Source: Streptomyces griseoaurantiacus
Lineage (GTDB): Bacteria; Actinomycetota; Actinomycetes; Streptomycetales; Streptomycetaceae
Assembly (NCBI GenBank): GCA_014656015.1
Contig: BNBP01000001.1
Span: forward strand, 124,001 to 188,000
Direction of reading: 5' to 3'
Length of the DNA: 64,000 nt
The translations under genes were made by a program, and so were the position numbers. Positions 34,660-43,688 of the stretch are shown here, piece after piece (position 1 is the first letter of the stretch; each line of letters begins with the position of its first letter). Under the pieces are notes generated by a model. The model was not told the origin of the DNA, made no database searches, and saw nothing but the letters and a program-made list of their open reading frames with translations.

Positions 34660-35556
34660 TCAGGCGCGGAAGTAGTGCCCCGCGTCCAGGTCCTCGACGA
34701 GGCTCGGCCCGCTCGGCGTCCAGCCCAGCAGTTCCTGGGTGCGCGTGCTGGAGGCGAGGATGTCCAGGGCGAAGATCGGGCCGATCCAGCCGAAGTGGTC
34801 CTGGACGTCCTCGGGCGCGATCGAGGCGGCGGGGACGCCCAGCCCCCGCCCGATGGCCTCCGCGATCTCCCGCGTGGGGACGCCCTCCTCGCCCACCGCG
34901 TGCAGGAGCGTCCCCGCCGGGGCCTTCTCCAGTCCCAGGCGGGTGATCCGCGCCGCGTCCGAGCGGTGCACCGCGGGCCAGCGGTTCGTGCCCTCGCCGA
35001 CGTAGCCCGCGACTCCCTTCTCCCGGGCGACGGCGGTCAGGACCGCGAGGAAGCCGTGGTCGCCCTCGCCGTGCACGGTGGTGGAGTAGCGCACGCTCAC
35101 CGTGTGCACGCCGCGGCCGACGTACTCCAGCGCGAGGTTCTCGCTGCCGCCCCGGGGGGAGTCCGGGCCGTGGAACGGCGACGGGTCCTCCTCGGTCACC
35201 TTGCGGCCCTGCGACATGCCGGCGACGCCGGAGGCCAGCAGGAAGGGACGGCCCGAACCGGTGAGGGCGTCGCCGATCGTCCGCACGGCCTCCCGTTCGG
35301 CGCGGGCGGTGTCGGCGGGGCGGGTGAAGTCGTGCTTGTTGGCGAGGTGGATGACGGCCTCGGCGGCCTCGGCGCCCGCCCGGATGCCGTCGAGGTCGTC
35401 GAGGTCACCGCGGCGGACCCGGACGCCCTTCGCGGCGAGCGAGGCGGCCGAGGCCTCGGAGCGGGCGAGCCCCTCCACCTCGTGGCCCGCGGCCAGCAGC
35501 TCGTCGACCACGGCAGAACCGATCCAGCCGGAAGCTCCGGTGACGAAAACGCGCAT
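34660..35556 (-). CDS. Extended SDR / NAD-dependent epimerase-like oxidoreductase
   Basis: A 298-residue Rossmann protein with the nucleotide motif TGASGWIGSAVVDEL (6-20). It has the extended-SDR outline (DLDDLDGIRAGAEAAEAVIHLA, RYSTTVHGEG, VHRSDAARI). The usual Tyr-x3-Lys is not clearly seen, so it may bind substrate without classical dehydrogenase chemistry. It is divergent from a TetR regulator across a 19-bp perfect palindrome, the arrangement of a TetR-repressed resistance or detoxification gene. Substrate unknown. Confidence 0.85.
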   Translation of the reverse strand: MRVFVTGASGWIGSAVVDELLAAGHEVEGLARSEASAASLAAKGVRVRRGDLDDLDGIRAGAEAAEAVIHLANKHDFTRPADTARAEREAVRTIGDALTGSGRPFLLASGVAGMSQGRKVTEEDPSPFHGPDSPRGGSENLALEYVGRGVHTVSVRYSTTVHGEGDHGFLAVLTAVAREKGVAGYVGEGTNRWPAVHRSDAARITRLGLEKAPAGTLLHAVGEEGVPTREIAEAIGRGLGVPAASIAPEDVQDHFGWIGPIFALDILASSTRTQELLGWTPSGPSLVEDLDAGHYFRA

Positions 35557-35601
35557 GGGAATGGTCTCCTTCGAGGCTCACCAGGGAGCCGTGGAACAAG
35601 T

Positions 35602-35620
35602 GACGTCAGTGACTGACGTC
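35602..35620. promoter_or_regulatory. TetR operator, 19-bp perfect palindrome
   Basis: GACGTCAGTgACTGACGTC has 9-bp perfect arms around one base. Related TGACATCA and TGTCATCA half-sites follow within 50 bases toward the TetR gene, so a second, weaker site is possible. It lies between divergent SDR and TetR genes. Confidence 0.75.
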
Positions 35621-35678
35621 GGTCGCTGACATCACTGTAGCTCCTATGTCAGTACCTGTCATCACTAGACTGGGCGGC

Positions 35679-36251
35679 ATGGTGCGCTGGGAACCCGGGA
35701 CACGGGAACGACTGCAGGCGGCGGCGATGGACCTCTACACGAGCCGCGGCTACGAGAGGACCACCGCCGCGGACATCGCGCAGGCCGTCGGCCTCACCGA
35801 GCGGACCTTCTTCCGCCACTTCGCCGACAAGCGCGAGGTGCTGTTCGGCGGCCAGGAACTGCTGGAGAAGGCGCTCCTCGACGGCGTGGCCGCGGCGGCG
35901 CCGGACGCCTCACCGTTCGAGACGGTCCGGTCAGCCCTGACCGCCCTGGCCCCGCACTTCTCGGACGAACGCCGCCCCTTCTCCCGGCAGCGGCAGGCGA
36001 TCGTCGAGGAGAACCCCGCCCTGCGCGAACGCGAACTGCTGAAGGCGGCGGGCCTGGCCACGTCCATGACCGCCGCCCTCCGCACCCGCGGCGTCCCCGA
36101 GGTGACCGCCCGCCTCGCCGCGCAGTCCGGGGTGACGGTCTTCGGCGTGGCCTTCGGCGTCTGGGTCGCCGAGGGCGAGGAACGGCTGTTCCAGGACATC
36201 CAGCGCGAGGTGTGGAACGAACTCGTCGCGCTGGCCGCCGACGAGGCGTGA
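35679..36251 (+). CDS. TetR-family regulator, divergent from the SDR gene
   Basis: A 190-residue regulator. The HTH (about 10-55) contains AAMDLYTSRGYERTTAADIAQAVG and the recognition helix TERTFFRHFADKREVLF. The C-terminal domain resembles TetR_C families of actinobacteria (VRSALTALAPHF, RRPFSRQRQAIV). ATG 35679 opens on MVRWEPGTRERLQAAA, standard for this group; an in-frame ATG 35646 lies among the operator repeats. It should bind the palindrome at 35602 and control the SDR gene and itself. Confidence 0.9.
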   Translation: MVRWEPGTRERLQAAAMDLYTSRGYERTTAADIAQAVGLTERTFFRHFADKREVLFGGQELLEKALLDGVAAAAPDASPFETVRSALTALAPHFSDERRPFSRQRQAIVEENPALRERELLKAAGLATSMTAALRTRGVPEVTARLAAQSGVTVFGVAFGVWVAEGEERLFQDIQREVWNELVALAADEA

Positions 36252-36253
36252 CG

Positions 36254-36301
36254 GGTGGCGACCGGACTGCGGCGGCTTGCCACCGGGCTCCGGTCGCCAC
36301 C
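36254..36301. terminator. Long hairpin between convergent TetR and DUF397 genes
   Basis: A perfect 13-bp inverted repeat, GGTGGCGACCGGA (36254-36266) with TCCGGTCGCCACC (36289-36301), around 22 bases. Confidence 0.6.
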
Positions 36302-36333
36302 GCGCCACGGTTCCTTGGAGCCCCTGGTCGAAG

Positions 36334-36540
36334 CTATCCCGCCGCGCGCGCCACGAACACCGCCCATTGGCCCCGGCCGACGCGCAGCATCGGTCCGTCA
36401 CCCGTAATCTTCGAGTCCCGTACGTACACGGCGTCCAGGGCGGCAGCCACCTCCACGCAGTTCCCGCCGTCCGATCCGCTGTAGCTGCTCCTGAACCAGT
36501 GCAGCCCGTCCACGTGCTCGGCCATCTGCTCCACGCTCAT
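36334..36540 (-). CDS. DUF397-domain small protein
   Basis: A 68-residue DUF397 protein: WFRSSYSGSDGGNCVEVAA, AVYVRDSK and WAVFVARAAG are the family hallmarks. In Streptomyces, DUF397 proteins are encoded beside XRE/DUF5753 regulators (the whiJ/bldB-type loci) and are thought to work with them in development or antibiotic control. The start overlaps the regulator's stop (ATGA), so translation is coupled. The likely role is a small partner or antagonist of the regulator. Confidence 0.92.
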   Translation of the reverse strand: MSVEQMAEHVDGLHWFRSSYSGSDGGNCVEVAAALDAVYVRDSKITGDGPMLRVGRGQWAVFVARAAG

Positions 36541-37373
36541 GTCTCTCCCGCCATCCGCTCGATGAGTCGTGCAGATTCCTCGACGTTCAAGGCCTGCGAT
36601 CGCAGCTTGCCATATCGCAAGGCGAAGGTACTGACCTCGGCGGGCTTTGTGAGGACGCATCCGACACCTTGGGATTCGAAGTAGCCGAGGTGCTTGTGCT
36701 CGCGCGTCTCCACCACCACGAATGGACCGTTCTTGCCGGGGTGGAAGCCGCGCATGGCGGGCATGACCTGTACCTCCACGTTCCGCAGCGCAGCCAGCTC
36801 CAGCAGTTGAAGCCACTGTGCACGCATCACCTCCGGGCAGCCCACCGGATCGCGCAGTGCCTCCTCGTTGATGATGAACGACAACTCCGCGAGTGGTAGC
36901 CGCGTCGGCAGCTTCTGCCGACTCAGGCGTGCCTCGGTGCGCTGGTCGATGACATCTTCGCCGAGCGGCGGGCAGTGACCAGCAAACAGGGCCCGTGCAT
37001 ACTCCTCCGTCTGCAACAACCCCGGCACCAGTTGTGGTTCGTAGTCGAACCGGCTCACCGCCTCCGCCTCCATGAGCGCGAAGTTACGGAAAAAGCGCGG
37101 CAGTTTCGCCCGGTCCACCTCGTCCTGGAGCACCTCCAGCACTCCGCCCGCCTCCAGCACCCGGTCCGCGGCGCGCGTGAACGCCGCCTTGGCCGGGCGC
37201 CGGCCCTGCTCCACCGAGCCGACCTGCGGGGCCGGGGACGGGAGCTGAGTGATTGTGGCCTGCTCCAGGGAGTAGCCGATGGCCTCACCGAACTGCTGCT
37301 GGTTCAACCCGGCCCGCTTCCGCAGATGCTGGAGCAATCTTCCCGTACGCAGCCCACGCCCCCGGAAGGTCAC
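36537..37373 (-). CDS. XRE-family regulator with DUF5753 domain (WhiJ-like)
   Basis: A 278-residue protein. An HTH_3-type domain at the N-terminus (LQHLRKRAGLNQQQFGEAIG) is followed by a DUF5753 region (RFFRNFALMEAEAVSRFDYEPQ and LVPGLLQTEEYARALF are its signature). The HTH carries an unusual insertion (SLEQATITQLPSPAPQVGSVEQG) between its second and third helices. GTG 37373 is preceded by a purine-rich stretch. It is paired with a DUF397 gene, as in many Streptomyces developmental loci. Confidence 0.88.
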   Translation of the reverse strand: MTFRGRGLRTGRLLQHLRKRAGLNQQQFGEAIGYSLEQATITQLPSPAPQVGSVEQGRRPAKAAFTRAADRVLEAGGVLEVLQDEVDRAKLPRFFRNFALMEAEAVSRFDYEPQLVPGLLQTEEYARALFAGHCPPLGEDVIDQRTEARLSRQKLPTRLPLAELSFIINEEALRDPVGCPEVMRAQWLQLLELAALRNVEVQVMPAMRGFHPGKNGPFVVVETREHKHLGYFESQGVGCVLTKPAEVSTFALRYGKLRSQALNVEESARLIERMAGET

Positions 37374-37634
37374 CCCCGCCCTCGTCCTTCCTGTTCGCCA
37401 CCCGACCGCCGCCGCCCCGCGTCTCCCGCACCGTACTCACGGCCCTCACGCCCTTTCCGCCCGCATTCACACCCGCTCCCGGGCCATGTCCAACGCGAGC
37501 CGCGCGCACGGGGACACGTGAGCGAAGCCGTACAACGCCCGTACAAAAACGGGTGGGACACCGCCGCCCCGGCCCGTACCGTGGGGACCTTCGGACGGCG
37601 TCGGCCTCCGGAGTCCCTGAGGTGACCCATCTAG

Positions 37635-38588
37635 ATGACGAGTCATTCGACGAGCGATCCCACCGAACCCCCCGTGCACGAGGTGTGGAGCGTGTCCGCC
37701 GCCGACATCCGGCAAGGACGCAAAGCACTGTGCTGGAGCGTCGGACCGGACTGCGAACTCTCGGTCCTGCTGGTCCATCGGCGGTACCTGGAACAAACCC
37801 CCTACATCAAGGGTTGGGTCGGATGGCGGCCGGCAGGCGCCTGCCCCGGTGAGCTGGTCACCGTCACGGGACAGGGGGAGCGGCGCACCACGGTGGAAAA
37901 CATTGGCGTCTGGTCCAGTCACCTGGCCCTACTCCCGAACTCACGGTTCCTACTGGTGAGCGGACGTACGGCACGGAACAGGACCAGCGGTGTCTGGGCG
38001 CCCAACGCCGTGGTCTACTCCGCGTCGGGCGCACCCGAGGGGCAGTTCTGCATCGGCGACGACGTCCGCACTCTCGTGAGCGACCGCCACGGACGGGTCT
38101 GGACGACCCATGGGGACGAAGGCATCTTCGGGGGACACCCCGAGTCCGCGGCCGGACTCGCCGGTTGGGACACCGACGGCCGTGCGCTGTGGAGTCCACG
38201 GGGCCGGCTGCCCCAGCCTGCGCTGGAAGGCTGCACGGCCGCGACCGACGGCGAGGAGGTATGGCTGGCCTGGTACACGGGCAGCGGCAGTCGAGGCACC
38301 TACCTCACCCGCGTCTCCCCGGCCACCGGCGAAACGGTGACGTACCCCTGTCCCGTCAGCGCCCCTGACGGGTTCGCGGTCCACGGCAACCGGGCGGTAT
38401 TGACCCGTCGCGACCACAATCAGCGCACCGTCACGCTCGACCGCGCCGAACTCGGCGACACCACCTGGACGGTGACCGACAGGCGCGTACTCGACGTTCC
38501 CGGCCGGGTCGTCCTCCGCTGCGGTCAGGGCCGCGACGGCACGCTTTGGCTCCGCGCGGGTGATACCTGGCTGCGCATCACGGTGTGA
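37635..38588 (+). CDS. Hypothetical protein, possibly beta-propeller-like
   Basis: A 317-residue protein without a recognised family. It has no signal peptide or membrane segment. Repeated short beta-rich motifs (VWSSHLALLPNSRFLLVSG, DRHGRVWTTHGDEGIFG, GEEVWLAWYTGSGSRGTYLTRV, GRDGTLWLRAGDTWLRI) suggest a propeller of about six blades. The N-terminus (ALCWSVGPDCELSVLLVHRR) differs. ATG 37635 is the clear start. A CCCGT/ACGGG inverted repeat (37538-37553) lies about 80 bases upstream. It neighbours the XRE/DUF397 pair on the other strand, so an accessory locus is possible. Confidence 0.75.
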   Translation: MTSHSTSDPTEPPVHEVWSVSAADIRQGRKALCWSVGPDCELSVLLVHRRYLEQTPYIKGWVGWRPAGACPGELVTVTGQGERRTTVENIGVWSSHLALLPNSRFLLVSGRTARNRTSGVWAPNAVVYSASGAPEGQFCIGDDVRTLVSDRHGRVWTTHGDEGIFGGHPESAAGLAGWDTDGRALWSPRGRLPQPALEGCTAATDGEEVWLAWYTGSGSRGTYLTRVSPATGETVTYPCPVSAPDGFAVHGNRAVLTRRDHNQRTVTLDRAELGDTTWTVTDRRVLDVPGRVVLRCGQGRDGTLWLRAGDTWLRITV

Positions 38589-38811
38589 CGGGCTGAGCCC
38601 GACGTGCTCAGTGGGCTGTGATTGCGCCGTGCGGCGTCCCGTCGTACTCGGTGACGACCGCACGGCGTCCGGGCCGTGCTTCCGTACCCGTACGACGCCC
38701 GTACCGCGCTGTCCGGCACGCGCCTCCGACCCCGCCGGTGCGCCAGTGCGACCGGATGGATACGGCTTGACGCCAGCAGGATGACCGTCAGGGCCGGCCC
38801 GGGTACTCGGA

Positions 38812-38846
38812 CCGGTGGTCCGCCGACTCGGTCGGCGGACCACCGG
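38812..38846. terminator. Strong bidirectional terminator in a 270-bp gap
   Basis: A perfect 16-bp inverted repeat (CCGGTGGTCCGCCGAC and its complement) around three bases, between convergent hypothetical genes. The remainder of the gap (38589-38811) shows no gene. Confidence 0.88.
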
Positions 38847-38858
38847 GGAAGGTCGAAG

Positions 38859-39143
38859 TCAGTCGCCCGCTATGAACAGGTAATAGCTCCTGTCCCTGGC
38901 GAATCGTGCGGCTTCGAGAATGTCGTCGATCACTCGGGACGGCGCTTCCAACGCTTCCAACTCTTCGACCAGTCGTGCGAGTTGGAGTCTGTTGAACGTT
39001 GTGTCCCCGTGAACCATGACACCGCGGCGCATGCTGTCCGGGGGCGCGGAAGTGCACGCGTTCCTGGCAGTGCACTCCGTGTCATCAGGCAGGTAACTGA
39101 TTTGCCTGCCTCGGCGATCCAGTACGTAGATCCCGAGTCCCAT
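38859..39143 (-). CDS. Hypothetical 94-residue protein
   Basis: A soluble protein beginning MGLGIYVLDRRGRQISYLPD, with a helical C-terminal half (TTFNRLQLARLVEELEALEA, then IDDILEAARFARDRSYYLFIAGD). No family was recognised. It ends just before a strong terminator and starts at ATG 39143. The alternating charged helix could mediate dimerisation or binding. Confidence 0.7.
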   Translation of the reverse strand: MGLGIYVLDRRGRQISYLPDDTECTARNACTSAPPDSMRRGVMVHGDTTFNRLQLARLVEELEALEAPSRVIDDILEAARFARDRSYYLFIAGD

Positions 39144-39207
39144 GTCGCCTTTCCTACCCCGTCGCCCCGCGCCTCCCTCCGGTCCGAGAGGCCGGTGGTC
39201 GTCGGCC

Positions 39208-40908
39208 TCAGCCCTCCACCCTCCGCCGGTACACCACCGCCTGCCACGGGGCCAGGGTGAGGTCGGGGGGTGGGGGAGCGAGGTTGGTGAGGAGGAGGTC
39301 GGCGGAGGACCAGGCGGGGGCGTCCGGGAGGTCGGGTTTCACCGGGGTACCGGTGAAGTTGCCGAGGACCAGGAGTTCGGTCGCCCCGAGGCGGCGGGTG
39401 AAGGCGTAGACGCGTTCGTCGTGCGGCAGGAGCATGCGGAAGTCACCGTCGGCCACGGCCGGTTCGGTGTGCCGCAGTTCGATCAGCCTGCGGTAGTAGT
39501 GGTAGACGGAGTCGGGGTCCTCGTACTGGGCGGCGGCGTTGATCCGGTCGTGGTTGGGGTTGACGGCGAGCCAGGGCCGGCCGGTGGTGAAACCGGCGTG
39601 CGGCGAGGTGTCCCACTGCATCGGTGTGCGCGCGTTGTCGCGCCCCCGGGCGCGCAGCACGGTCAGCACCTCCTCCGGCGTACGGCCCTCCTTCCGCGTC
39701 GCCTCGGCGTACTGTCCGAGCGCCTCGATGTCGCGGAAGTCGGCGATGGTCTCGAACGGGTGGTTCGTCATGCCGAGTTCCTCGCCCTGGTACACGTAGG
39801 GCGTGCCGCGGTGCAGGTGCAGTACGGTGCCGAGCATCTTCGCGGAGGCGACGCGGTGGGCGGGGCCGTCGTCGCCGTAGCGCGAGACGGCGCGGGGCTG
39901 GTCGTGGTTGTTCCAGTAGAGGCTGTTCCAGCCGCGTTCGGCGAGGCCCGCCTGCCAGCGTCCGAGGATGGCCTTGAGACGGGTCAGCTTCAGCGGGACG
40001 AGCTGCCACGGGTCCTCGCCCCGGTCGGCCCAGACATGGTCGAACTGGAAGACCATGTCGAGTTCGCGCCGCCGCGGATCGGTGAAGAGGACGGCCTCCT
40101 CGATGGTCACGCCGGGCATCTCGCCGACGGTGAGCACCGCGTCCCGGCCGGCGAAGACCCGCTCGTGCATCTCCTGCAGGAACTCGTGGACGCGCGGGCC
40201 GTTGACGTAGCCGGCCGCGCCGTCGGGGAAGACCCCGCGGTCCGACACCCGGCCGTCGGGGAGCGCGGGGTCCTTGGAGATCATGTTGATGACGTCCATC
40301 CGGAAGCCGTCCACTCCGCGGTCCAGCCACCACCGCATCATCGTGTACACCGCCTCGCGGACCTGCTCGTTCTCCCAGTTCAGGTCGGGCTGCTTGCGGG
40401 AGAACAGATGCAGGTAGTACTCGCCGGTGCGCGCGTCGAACTCCCAGGCCGACCCGCCGAAGGCGGCGGCCCAGTTGGTCGGTTCGGCACCGGGCGCCCC
40501 GGGCTCCATGCCCTCGCGGGGCGGCCGCCACCAGTACCAGTCGCGCTTGGGGGAGGCCTTGCCGCTGCGGCTCTCCAGGAACCACGGGTGCTCGTCGGAG
40601 CTGTGGTTGACCACCAGGTCCATGATCAGCCGCATGCCGCGCGCGTGGACGCCGGCGAGCAGCTCGTCGAAGACGTCGAGATCGCCGAAGAGGGGGTCGA
40701 TGTCCTGGTAGTCGCTGATGTCGTAGCCGTTGTCGTCCTGCGGGGAGGGGTAGACGGGCGAGAGCCAGAGGACGTCCACGCCGAGGCCGGCGAGGTGGTC
40801 CAGGTGGCCGATGATGCCGCGCAGGTCCCCGACGCCGTCACCGTCGGCGTCAGCGAAACTGCGGGGGTAGATCTGGTAGACGACAGCGCTCTTCCACCAG
40901 GGATCCAT
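39208..40908 (-). CDS. GH13 alpha-glucosidase, oligo-1,6-glucosidase type
   Basis: A 566-residue cytoplasmic GH13 enzyme. The (beta/alpha)8 core carries the nucleophile Asp205 (GFRMDVINMI), acid/base Glu263 (VGEMPG) and Asp336 (NNHDQPR). WWKSAVVYQIYPRSFADADGDG is the standard N-terminus. The GFRMDVIN form is typical of oligo-1,6-glucosidase and isomaltase relatives, which cut non-reducing alpha-1,6 (or other alpha) glucosidic bonds. ATG 40908 is used because longer frames add non-conserved sequence. It is the last gene of the importer operon with GH76 and probably degrades imported oligosaccharides. Confidence 0.92.
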   Translation of the reverse strand: MDPWWKSAVVYQIYPRSFADADGDGVGDLRGIIGHLDHLAGLGVDVLWLSPVYPSPQDDNGYDISDYQDIDPLFGDLDVFDELLAGVHARGMRLIMDLVVNHSSDEHPWFLESRSGKASPKRDWYWWRPPREGMEPGAPGAEPTNWAAAFGGSAWEFDARTGEYYLHLFSRKQPDLNWENEQVREAVYTMMRWWLDRGVDGFRMDVINMISKDPALPDGRVSDRGVFPDGAAGYVNGPRVHEFLQEMHERVFAGRDAVLTVGEMPGVTIEEAVLFTDPRRRELDMVFQFDHVWADRGEDPWQLVPLKLTRLKAILGRWQAGLAERGWNSLYWNNHDQPRAVSRYGDDGPAHRVASAKMLGTVLHLHRGTPYVYQGEELGMTNHPFETIADFRDIEALGQYAEATRKEGRTPEEVLTVLRARGRDNARTPMQWDTSPHAGFTTGRPWLAVNPNHDRINAAAQYEDPDSVYHYYRRLIELRHTEPAVADGDFRMLLPHDERVYAFTRRLGATELLVLGNFTGTPVKPDLPDAPAWSSADLLLTNLAPPPPDLTLAPWQAVVYRRRVEG

Positions 40909-41031
40909 CGTGCTGCATCCTTCCCTCGGGTCGCCGCCGCGGAGTCCTCCGGGGCGGCCGGTCCGTTCTCGCTCGGGCACGGCACGCACCGCCGACGCGC
41001 CCGTCGGCGGTGCGTGCCGCGGCTCTCCGGC

Positions 41032-42651
41032 CTAACTCACGGTCATGTGGTCGATGTTGGCCGCGCTGTCCCCGGTGTCGTACTGGAGCCTCACCGTCGC
41101 CCCGTCGGGGACGGACACGCGGACGGTGGTGTCGGCGAAGGTGGAGTTCCAGTTCCCGGTGTACGGGAAGTGCACCTTCCGGGCGAAGCGGCCGTCGATG
41201 TACAGGCTGAGCTTGGCTCCCTTGTTGGCACTGGCCGTCCTGAAGGTCAGTGACGTGGCCGCCGCCACGTTGTGGAACTCCAGGCCCGCCCCGGCCTTGT
41301 CGATGCTTCCGACGAGCTGCCCGTCGGAGGCGGCGGCGGCCGACTCGTTCCGGGCCGTGCCGTACTTCTGGCCGGTCTCCGCCTCGATCCTCCCCGACAG
41401 CCTCTGCGCGGCCAGGGTGTACGTCATCGCCGCGAGGCCGGAGGCCACCCCGGTGGAGCGCCCGTCGGTGAGGGTCCTGTCGAACTGGGCCGAGGGGAGG
41501 TCATCGGTGCGGTGGTCGTAGGCCGACTGGGCGTTGTCGCCGAGCCAGCCGAGGTAGGCGTCCTGGCCGCCGAGGGTGATGAACTTGTACAGCCCGCGCA
41601 GGAAGATGCCCTTGAAGACGACCTCGTAGTCGTTGACCGCGCCGGGCCGGTACAGGCCCCTCCCGCCGACGTCGTCCTCGTGGACGATGATCTGCTTGCT
41701 CCCGGTGGTGAAGTGGGACCGGGCGAAGTCGGCGACCTTCCGGCCGTCGGCGAGGTAGGTGTCGTCCTTCGTGAGGTCGTAGAGGTTGGCGCCCAGCTCC
41801 AGGAAGACACCGGCGTTGTAGGTGTACAGGTTGTCGTCCCACTCACGCCCGGAGAAGGAGTTCTCGAAGCCGCCGTCCGGCCGCAGGAAGCTCTTCTTCA
41901 GCCAGGCGTAGGTGTCCTGCGCGATCTGCAGGTACGTCCTGTCGGTGTTCAGCGGGTTGTTGTGCACCGTGGCGTCCGGGTAGTAGCGGGCCAGTTCGGC
42001 GGCCGCTATGGCGAAGCCGTTGGAGGGCACGTCCTTCTGGTCCTTGGTGCCGCGTTCCCGCCAGAAGCCGCCGCCGTGGGCGTCGTCGTAGTAGTCGCGG
42101 TAGAAGAAGTCGACGTGCCACTTCGCCTGGTCGCGCATGTGCCGGTCGCCCGTGGCCTCGTAGGCGTCGAGGGCGAACTGGATCGCCCAGGAGTAGTCGT
42201 CGTTCCAGTCCGTGTCGTTGCCGATCCAGCACTTCGGGTTCCCGAAGCGGTCGGTCGAGTGCGTGTTCTCGTAGCGGTAGTAGGCCTCGCTGATCTTGTC
42301 CTTCCACCGGCCGGTCAGCCGTGAGGCGTCGGTGAGGGTCTGGCGGTCGAAGGAGGACTCCCAGAAGTGGATGGCGGCGGGGTTGGACAGGGAGGTCTTG
42401 AAGTCGCCCCCGTCGTAGTAGTGGGAGAGGAAGGAGTCCGTGGTCCTGACGAGGTCGGCGCGGGTGAACGTGGCGGCCGCGTGCTCGGTCGTGGCGTGCG
42501 CGGTCGCGGCGTCCGGGGCCGTGGCGTTCGCCGTTCCCGCGTGCGCCGTCCTCGCGCTCGCGGTCGTGGCGCTCGCGAGGAGACCGCCGGTGAGCATCGC
42601 GGACGTGAGCACGATGCCGGTCGCTCTCAACGCATGGGTTCGGTACCTCAT
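41032..42651 (-). CDS. Secreted GH76 glycosidase (alpha-1,6-mannanase family) with C-terminal carbohydrate-binding module
   Basis: A 539-residue exported enzyme. The signal peptide (ATGIVLTSAMLTGGLLAS) is followed by a low-complexity Ala/Thr/His linker (about 33-60). A GH76 alpha/alpha barrel (about 62-415) has the catalytic Asp pair Asp151-Asp152 in TDWNDDYSW. A C-terminal beta-sandwich (about 418-539, RIEAETGQKYG, AGLEFHNV, DTTVRVSVPDGATVRLQYD) resembles a CBM6/35 module. GH76 enzymes cut alpha-1,6-mannan backbones. GGGAG lies about eight bases before ATG 42651. It is in the importer operon, so released oligosaccharides are probably taken up by it. Confidence 0.9.
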   Translation of the reverse strand: MRYRTHALRATGIVLTSAMLTGGLLASATTASARTAHAGTANATAPDAATAHATTEHAAATFTRADLVRTTDSFLSHYYDGGDFKTSLSNPAAIHFWESSFDRQTLTDASRLTGRWKDKISEAYYRYENTHSTDRFGNPKCWIGNDTDWNDDYSWAIQFALDAYEATGDRHMRDQAKWHVDFFYRDYYDDAHGGGFWRERGTKDQKDVPSNGFAIAAAELARYYPDATVHNNPLNTDRTYLQIAQDTYAWLKKSFLRPDGGFENSFSGREWDDNLYTYNAGVFLELGANLYDLTKDDTYLADGRKVADFARSHFTTGSKQIIVHEDDVGGRGLYRPGAVNDYEVVFKGIFLRGLYKFITLGGQDAYLGWLGDNAQSAYDHRTDDLPSAQFDRTLTDGRSTGVASGLAAMTYTLAAQRLSGRIEAETGQKYGTARNESAAAASDGQLVGSIDKAGAGLEFHNVAAATSLTFRTASANKGAKLSLYIDGRFARKVHFPYTGNWNSTFADTTVRVSVPDGATVRLQYDTGDSAANIDHMTVS

Positions 42652-42793
42652 GGGGTGCGCTCCCTGTCTGTCGCCGAACGGGCCGCCGCACGGCGGACCG
42701 TTCCCTGGGGGGTGGTGGGGGTGGTGCGTACGGGGGAGGTGGAGAAGGGGAAGGGAATGCGGAGGAGGGGTGCGGAGGGGGGGCGGAGGGTGG

Positions 42794-43687
42794 TCAGCCC
42801 TTGATGCCGCCGGCGGTCAGGCCGCTCACGATGCGGCGCTGCAGCAGCAGGACGACGGCGATCAGGGGCACGGTGACGACGAGACCGGCGGCCATCGTCT
42901 GGGTGTAGGGGACGATGTGCGGCCCCGCGGTGAAGCCGGCGATGGCCACGGTGGACGGCGCCACGTCCGTGGAGCCGTTGGACAGCACGCTGGACAGCAG
43001 GTACTCGTTCCACGAGGCGAGGAAGACCAGGATCGCCGTGGTGAACAGGGCGGGGGCGGCCAGCGGCAGGATGACCAGGCGGAAGGCCTGCCGGGAGGTG
43101 GCGCCGTCCACTCGGGCCGCCTCCTCGAGGTTCCAGGGCATGTCGGCGAAGAAGCTGGTCAGCGTGTAGACGGCGAGCGGAAGCGAGAAGGAGATCTGCG
43201 GCAGGGCCAGCGCCTGGTAGGTCCCCAGCCAGTGCCAGTCGCTGAACAGCTGGAACAGCGGGGTCAGGATCGCGACGCCGGGGAACATGGAGGCCCCGAG
43301 GATCACCGTCAGGACGAGCCCCTTGCCACGGAACGTCAGCCGGGCCAGCGCGTAGGCGGCGAAGACACCGATCACCATGGACACGGCGGTGACCACCGTG
43401 CCGATGAGGAGGCTGTTCACCAGCGAGCGCGTGAAGGCGTTGTAGCGGTCGTCGAACGCGTACCGGAAGTTGTCCAGGGTGACGTGACTGAACCACAGGT
43501 CCGTGGAGAAGGTGTGGTCGTTGTCGCGGAACGCCAGCACGAGCATCCAGTAGAACGGCGCCAGGCACCACACGAGGATGACGGCCGTGGTCAGGGCGGT
43601 GCCGATCGTGCTCCAGCGGATGTTGCGGTGCCCTCGCGCGTGAGGCGCCTCCGCAGCGGGGGCCGCGGATGCGGTGCTCGTGGTCAT
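42794..43687 (-). CDS. ABC sugar transporter permease (MalG-like)
   Basis: A 297-residue inner-membrane permease with six transmembrane helices. The EAA loop is EEAARVDGATSRQAFRLVIL (contact for the ATPase). Gene order places it second after its partner permease, one base apart. No ATP-binding gene is nearby, as usual for Streptomyces carbohydrate importers that share the MsiK ATPase. The substrate is inferred only from the GH76/GH13 neighbours. Confidence 0.93.
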   Translation of the reverse strand: MTTSTASAAPAAEAPHARGHRNIRWSTIGTALTTAVILVWCLAPFYWMLVLAFRDNDHTFSTDLWFSHVTLDNFRYAFDDRYNAFTRSLVNSLLIGTVVTAVSMVIGVFAAYALARLTFRGKGLVLTVILGASMFPGVAILTPLFQLFSDWHWLGTYQALALPQISFSLPLAVYTLTSFFADMPWNLEEAARVDGATSRQAFRLVILPLAAPALFTTAILVFLASWNEYLLSSVLSNGSTDVAPSTVAIAGFTAGPHIVPYTQTMAAGLVVTVPLIAVVLLLQRRIVSGLTAGGIKG

Positions 43688-43688
43688 C

